From Noviherbaspirillum sp. (GTDB lineage: Bacteria > Pseudomonadota > Gammaproteobacteria > Burkholderiales > Burkholderiaceae), in the NCBI GenBank assembly GCA_028292785.1, contig JAQGLQ010000172.1, positions 1 through 6,112 on the forward strand: a stretch of 6,112 nt of DNA, in the 5' to 3' direction. A program made the translations under genes and the position numbers. This document shows, in pieces, positions 6,069 to 6,112 of the stretch (positions are counted from its first letter, which is position 1; the number at the start of each line of letters is the position of its first letter). The notes beneath the pieces were generated by a model. That model made no database searches and was not told the DNA's origin. It saw only the letters and a program-made list of their open reading frames with translations.

Positions 6069-6112
6069 ATGAAACCCGAGCTGTCGGTCGTGATACCGAT
6101 CTACAACGAGGA
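6069..6112 (+). CDS. arnC: ArnC-like family 2 glycosyltransferase (5' end only; cut by the right edge)
   Basis: Only 14 codons are present: MKPELSVVIPIYNE. The SVVIPIYNE strand is the typical nucleotide-sugar-binding start of GT2 enzymes and matches the start of E. coli ArnC (SVVIPVYNE). ArnC transfers 4-formamido-4-deoxy-L-arabinose from UDP to undecaprenyl phosphate at the inner face of the membrane. From this fragment alone any polyprenyl-phosphate GT2 (for example dolichol-phosphate-mannose-synthase-like) would fit; the ArnC call rests on position directly after arnB, as in enterobacterial arnBC. ATG 6069 is chosen for its ribosome site, 11 bases after the arnB stop; ATG 6054 would add MKVIA and overlap arnB by 4 bases. 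Confidence 0.68.
   Translation, partial: MKPELSVVIPIYNE

Overview
The window is a GC-rich chromosomal segment whose proteins look betaproteobacterial, most likely Burkholderiales and possibly Oxalobacteraceae. This placement is inferred from protein style and gene neighbourhood; no rRNA or other taxonomic marker is present. No mobile element, CRISPR array, tRNA or rRNA gene was found.

The left third (about 1-2230) is read on the minus strand. It holds an AlaA-type alanine aminotransferase followed by the first 275 codons of homoserine dehydrogenase, which runs off the left edge. The two are separated by 77 bases containing an 8-bp inverted repeat. This is amino-acid metabolism: glutamate/pyruvate transamination, and the branch point to threonine and methionine. 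A well-formed sigma70-like promoter (TTGATA, 17 bases, CACAAT) lies just upstream of alaA.

The middle (about 2135-2428) is a divergent intergenic region. Outward from it on the plus strand runs a tightly packed run of genes: a small Mth938-like (DUF498/COG3737) protein, an ArnT-like membrane glycosyltransferase, a four-helix SMR protein resembling ArnE, an ArnB-like sugar aminotransferase, and the first codons of an ArnC-like family 2 glycosyltransferase cut by the right edge. Gene spacings are an 11-base overlap and then gaps of 10, 42 and 11 bases, which suggests one operon.

Taken together, the plus-strand genes look like part of a 4-amino-4-deoxy-L-arabinose (L-Ara4N) lipid A modification pathway. 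ArnB makes the UDP-linked amino sugar, ArnC puts its formylated form on undecaprenyl phosphate, the SMR protein would flip the deformylated lipid-linked sugar, and ArnT would attach it to lipid A in the periplasm, lowering surface charge and raising resistance to polymyxin-like peptides. The order (T, E-like, B, C) differs from the enterobacterial arnBCADTEF order, only one SMR gene is present where enterobacteria have two, and the operon head is a protein of unknown role. ArnA and ArnD functions are not in the window. The genes belong to known families; I see no convincing new system.
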